Assembly: GCF_001316005.1 (NCBI RefSeq)
Contig: NZ_BBBJ01000007.1
Location: forward strand, 62,001-126,000
Reading direction: 5' to 3'
From: Vulcanisaeta distributa JCM 11217
GTDB taxonomy: Archaea; Thermoproteota; Thermoprotei; Thermoproteales; Thermocladiaceae
DNA length: 64,000 nt
A program made the translations under genes and the position numbers. The number at the start of each line of letters is the position of its first letter. Positions within the stretch are counted from its first letter, which is position 1. Positions 60,499 through 64,000 of this stretch are shown here, one piece after another. The notes beneath the pieces were generated by a model. The model had not been told where the DNA came from and did no database searches. It saw nothing but the letters and a program-made list of their open reading frames with translations.

Positions 60499-61599
60499 CT
60501 AAGCCCTGACAACAACCTCAGGCCAGTACTTATCGAGAACCTCAACTATACCGCCTGGTTTAATCACGACATTGCTCTCAAGCCTAACACCAAACTTACC
60601 AGGTAGGTATATGCCAGGCTCAATAGTGAATGTGCTACCCCCCCTCGGTAACGCCTTATCGTAGGACTGGCTTATGAATGGTTCCTCATGAACCTCAAGC
60701 CCAATCCCATGACCAGTCCTATGAATGAAGTACTCCCCCCCATAACCACCCTCGGTTATGACTCTCCTGGCTATCGAATCAACATACGCACCAGTAACGC
60801 CCTCCTTGATTCCGGCTATTGCCTCGTCATGGGCTTTCTTAACTAGGTTGTAAATGCGCCAGAAATCGCCTGGTGGGTTGCCTATTACGAATGTCCTCGT
60901 TAAATCGCCATAGTAATCATTGTAGGTTGCGGTGACGTCAATGACAACCACATCACCAACCTCAACCCTCCTACGGGAAGGCACCCAATGAGGTATGGCC
61001 GAGTTAGGACCTGACTGAACAAGCACATCCCTAGGCTCAGCACCTGCATTACCAATGGCATCACTAATCACCTTAGCAATATCAAGCTCCGTCATTCCCG
61101 GCTTAATAGTTTCATGAGCAGCCTTAATACCATCTTCAATGGCCCTAACTGCGCGCTCGATATTCCTTAACTCACCCTCATCCTTACTTATTCTCATTGA
61201 TGTCAATAAATCATCAATTGAATAATCACTAAATTCACCAATCACTCTACGTAAAATCCATAAATAATTAAGCGTTGCCCTACCTTCAAGACCAACCCTC
61301 CTCGCCGCACCGCAATTACCATTAATGAACACCTTAATGGCATTTAACGGGCCCTCCTCATCACCATAAACAATATACGGCAAACCAGTGGCCTTGGCCT
61401 TACCCTCATCAAGCCTCGGCAACACTAAGGCATATGCACCATTGCCTGTACAAATCATTAATGCACCAAATCTCTCAAAGGTCTCAATGTAGGAGCCAAC
61501 TAGGTACCTAAAATTCGGTCCAGGAGTAACGACCGCTAACTCCACTGATTTCCTGCGTAATTCATTGATTAAGCCATTAATCCTATTAATGTTAAGCAT
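60499..61599 (-). CDS. M24 metallopeptidase, Xaa-Pro dipeptidase/aminopeptidase type
   Basis: 366 residues, full length. The N-terminal creatinase-like domain (VVTPGPNFRYLVGSYIETFERFGALM) precedes the pita-bread domain with all metal ligands: D-D in VVIDVTATYNDYYGDLTRTF, H in GHGIGLEVHEEP, E in STFTIEPGIYLPG and E in GVRLESNVV. It removes proline-adjacent residues from peptides. Intact frame with two C-run/G-run encodings. Preceded by a 160-base gap. Confidence 0.9.
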   Translation of the reverse strand: MLNINRINGLINELRRKSVELAVVTPGPNFRYLVGSYIETFERFGALMICTGNGAYALVLPRLDEGKAKATGLPYIVYGDEEGPLNAIKVFINGNCGAARRVGLEGRATLNYLWILRRVIGEFSDYSIDDLLTSMRISKDEGELRNIERAVRAIEDGIKAAHETIKPGMTELDIAKVISDAIGNAGAEPRDVLVQSGPNSAIPHWVPSRRRVEVGDVVVIDVTATYNDYYGDLTRTFVIGNPPGDFWRIYNLVKKAHDEAIAGIKEGVTGAYVDSIARRVITEGGYGGEYFIHRTGHGIGLEVHEEPFISQSYDKALPRGGSTFTIEPGIYLPGKFGVRLESNVVIKPGGIVEVLDKYWPEVVVRA

Positions 61600-61759
61600 T
61601 ACTCATTAAGCCATAGAGGCGTAATTAAGCTATTCCCTTAACGCATTAAAGATAAAAGAAATAGATCAGTAGAGGCCGCTCACATCATTAATCAGGTCCC
61701 GTAGAATCATCACGATAGAATTAATCAATTTAACTACCACGGGATTTAAAAACCAAGCC

Positions 61760-62437
61760 CTAACCCCTACCTACCTGTTGTGCTGATTGGAGCATAGCCA
61801 TAGTTCTCAATCTCTCTATTATATTAAGTAGGATTGGTGTCTTCTCCCTCTCGACCACTACGTAGATATCATTGTCATACCTAAGTACATGCTTAGCGGT
61901 TATTTGATTGGATTTCATGACTTGTACGAGAAATGTCACAATACCGACAGGGGCCTTTTCAGCGAACATTATCCTCACCATGCCATACTCCTCAATCTTT
62001 GTCTGCGTGCAAACACTGGTTATGTACATTAATGGCGCAATCACGTGCATTTTATTGCCGTCATTAAGTATTATAAATTGAACCTTAGCCGCAGTTAATA
62101 GGTCCCTAAGTTTCGCCACCTTCTCCATATTCTCCTCCGTTAACATTATCTCAACCTCACCCATGCCACTGTACGTAATTATCTCAGCCATACTTAACGC
62201 CTTAACAATGTCAGGATACTCATTAACCAACTTATAATTCATGGAAATCCTCTCCAACGCCTTGACTATCGTGAATACCTTGGTGTCCTTACCAACCATT
62301 GAATCAACAAGGGGGGGCTTAATACTCCTAGCGAGCGCTGATAAGTTAACAAGACCGCTCGACAATAGGGTTACGTAGAGCGGGTTTTCCTCAACAATTA
62401 TCCTAACAGCCTGTTGAATACTTAAACTCCGAGACAC
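61760..62437 (-). CDS. conserved hypothetical protein with ACT-like look
   Basis: 225 residues. An N-terminal helical, wHTH-like section (QQAVRIIVEENPLYVTLLSSGLVNLSALARSIKPPLVDSM) is followed by alternating strands and helices (EVEIMLTEENMEKVAKLRDLLTAAKVQFIILN, and MVRIMFAEKAPVGIVTFLVQVMKSNQITAKHVLRYDNDIYVVVE), which resembles ACT/regulatory domains. It may be a ligand-sensing regulator. The KPPLV is encoded by a C-run. Not identified with certainty. Confidence 0.5.
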   Translation of the reverse strand: MSRSLSIQQAVRIIVEENPLYVTLLSSGLVNLSALARSIKPPLVDSMVGKDTKVFTIVKALERISMNYKLVNEYPDIVKALSMAEIITYSGMGEVEIMLTEENMEKVAKLRDLLTAAKVQFIILNDGNKMHVIAPLMYITSVCTQTKIEEYGMVRIMFAEKAPVGIVTFLVQVMKSNQITAKHVLRYDNDIYVVVEREKTPILLNIIERLRTMAMLQSAQQVGRG

Positions 62438-62565
62438 AATTACTATCTGTGAAAAAGAATTAATATTTTTTACTTAAAAATGCGCATCATGTCTGAAATT
62501 GATACAGAGTATTGAGCAGAGTTTAATCATTAAAACGGGTAGGCTTGAGTAATAATGAGTAATAA

Positions 62566-62577
62566 TGTTTATTAATC
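62566..62577 (+). promoter_or_regulatory. TATA-like box of hppA
   Basis: GTTTATTAAT-type stretch 22-33 bases before the ATG at 62599. It favours ATG 62599 over the in-frame GTG at 62584. Confidence 0.4.
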
Positions 62578-62598
62578 CATAAGGTGTGGTTCTCTACG

Positions 62599-64000
62599 AT
62601 GCTGCCCCTGGAATTACTACTGGCAATAGTAGTTCCAATTATTGGACTAGCCCTAGCTGGGTACAACGCATCATCAGTACTCAGGATACAGCCAGGTAAG
62701 AAGGAATTAACCGAGATAAACATGCTAATTGCCGAAGGAGGCAAGACATTCCTAATGAGGGAGTATAAGACGATACTGCCAACGGGTGTTGTATTGACAG
62801 TGCTTATATGGGCTGCGTATTACGTAATATTCCACAGCGGATTAATGGCTGGGTTAGCCGCATTATCCTTCGCCCTAGGCGCCATAGGCAGTGCCGTCGC
62901 CGGTTACCTAGGGATGTACGTAACCACGAGAAGCGCCGCCAAGACAGCTTGGATGGGTAAGTACGGTATGGGCCCAGCACTAAGCACATCATTTAAGGCA
63001 GGCACCGTAATGGGACTATCTCTAGCCAGTATTGCCCTATTAATAGTCACGGTACTATACATGGCATACTCATCAACATTACCAACACCACTATGGGCAG
63101 AGGCATTGGCGCCGGTGGCATTTGGTGCAAGCCTAATATCACTATTCATTAGGGTCGCCGGCGGTATATACACGAAGGCCGCTGACTGGGGGGGTGCCGA
63201 TATAGTTGGTAAGGTTGAGGCGGGGGGGATACCGGAGGATGACCCTAGAAATCCAGGTGTGATTGCGGATAACGTGGGTGATAATGTGGGTGACTGCGCG
63301 GGCATGGCGAGTGATGTCTATGAAAGTTTCGTAGTTGTTCTCGCAGGTACACTATTGCTTGCCGCAGTATTTAGGCTTGCAACGAACCTAATCATGCTAT
63401 CAATAGTACTTGCAACATTAACATTAATAGGCACATTGGTCGGGGGGGTTCAGGTGGTTAGGGGGGGTGAGGTGAAGGGTAAGGACCTAGCCGCCGCTGC
63501 AATGAGCAAGCTAAACCTTGCGCTCTACACAACTATAATCGTCTCGGCAATACTCGTTGCTATATACTCGTTCATGGCCTTCCCATTGATGGAGGCCACG
63601 GCGATATTTATATCGGACCTACTGGGCATGATAACGGCAATAGTCGTACTGTTCGCCACTGAATACTTCACGCACTACACATTCCCACCCGTAAGGAACA
63701 TCGCACGCCAGGCAGTGCTCTCAGCATCAAACGTAATAGTGGCGGGTTACTCATACGGCCTATTAAGTGCGATACCCACGATATTCATGGTCGTGGCCGC
63801 CCTCGGGATATCCTACGTACTTGGCTCAATGTTTATACCACCATACGGCGTTGAGGGGGGGGTATCTTCGGTACGGCCGTGGCATCCGTAGGCTACTAAG
63901 TCTCGCAGGTATAGTTATTTCCCTGGACTCCTATGGGCCGGTTAGTGATAATGCCAATGGTCTCGTGGAGATGACGGGCATGGACGAGGTGAGGGATGTA
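62599..64000 (+). CDS. hppA: membrane-bound proton/sodium-pumping pyrophosphatase, 3' end cut by window, frameshifted
   Basis: About 465 visible residues of a ~700-residue protein. Many membrane helices; substrate-binding loops [31 protein letters not shown]-like region and DNVGDNVGDCAGMASDVYESF are diagnostic. It couples PPi hydrolysis to ion transport. Breaks near the window end: the G8 run at 63853-63861 should be nine (restores VEGGGIFGTAVASVG) and near 63893 one C is missing (restores GLLSLAGIVISLDSYGPVSDNANG). The coupling-ion residue and the C-terminal half lie beyond the window. Confidence 0.9.

Noticed and set aside
1-64000. Phase variation through G-run length change
   Set aside because: Runs lie in core enzymes and in about half of all genes, and breaks also occur outside runs. 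Phase variation normally affects a few surface or modification genes.
1-64000. CRISPR arrays, insertion sequences, rRNA or complete tRNA genes
   Set aside because: I looked for regularly spaced repeats, transposase signatures and RNA consensus stretches and found none that hold up.

Overview
The window is chromosomal DNA from a hyperthermophilic crenarchaeon. The gene content fits Thermoproteales of the Vulcanisaeta/Caldivirga kind, but the genus is an inference. The archaeal markers are A-type ATP synthase subunits A, E and F, ribosomal S3-L29 followed by the RNase P protein Rpp29, CDP-archaeol synthase and a UbiA-type ether-lipid prenyltransferase, GTP cyclohydrolase III, a TIP49 ATPase, a beta-CASP nuclease and a MoeA with a PBP-like tail. 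Many genes have an A/T-rich box about 25-30 bases upstream of the chosen start and no Shine-Dalgarno sequence, as in leaderless crenarchaeal transcripts. No rRNA, tRNA, CRISPR array or complete insertion sequence was found.

Two window-wide properties affect every annotation. First, runs of six to eight G (or C) are very frequent: I count roughly 115, mostly exactly seven long, and they usually encode Gly-Gly or Pro-Pro. Second, nearly half of the genes are broken by one- or two-base indels, many inside these runs and the rest in shorter repeats. Housekeeping genes (cysS, atpA, ilvD, hppA) are among them. Sequencing or assembly error is the most likely explanation. I therefore annotate these as single genes across the break and state where the frame changes.

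Layout. 1-4.1 kb: coiled-coil and nuclease-like proteins, a P-loop kinase and long empty spacers. 4.5-8.9 kb: a membrane protein and a MacB-like ABC system (ATPase, surface protein, permease). 8.9-13.1 kb: an archaeal ATPase, a two-segment membrane protein, cysS with a hairpin after its stop, and a winged-helix protein. 13.2-16.8 kb: rps3-rpl29-rnp1-atpE-atpA. 16.8-22.2 kb: two DUF35 proteins, a zinc-finger protein, carS-atpF, the prenyltransferase and a glutamate-synthase-like protein. 22.4-28.7 kb: a DUF169 protein, two AMP-forming acyl-CoA synthetases and moeA. 28.8-36.6 kb: VKOR, HAD enzymes, an Asn-rich surface protein beside a membrane-tethered winged-helix regulator, GTP cyclohydrolase III, a YkgJ-like protein and an ABC-2 exporter. 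36.7-40 kb: PEBP, ilvD, an RNA-binding protein and folE. 40-46.9 kb: an unusual envelope module (ABC ATPase, 610-residue coiled-coil surface protein, MMPL/RND transporter) and two unknown genes. 46.9-50 kb: a molybdenum hydroxylase large-subunit gene whose middle is replaced by an AT-rich LAGLIDADG-type ORF. 50-64 kb: roadblock protein, MFS transporter, HAD, PhoU-like protein, TIP49, beta-CASP nuclease, two radical SAM heme-pathway enzymes, a phosphatase, an M24 peptidase and a membrane pyrophosphatase cut by the window end.

The most unusual items are the endonuclease-for-domain replacement at 46.9-50.0 kb, the ABC/coiled-coil/MMPL module at 40.1-45.6 kb, the membrane-anchored DNA-binding protein next to a glycoprotein-like gene at 30.1-32.4 kb, and the G7/C7 tract signature.
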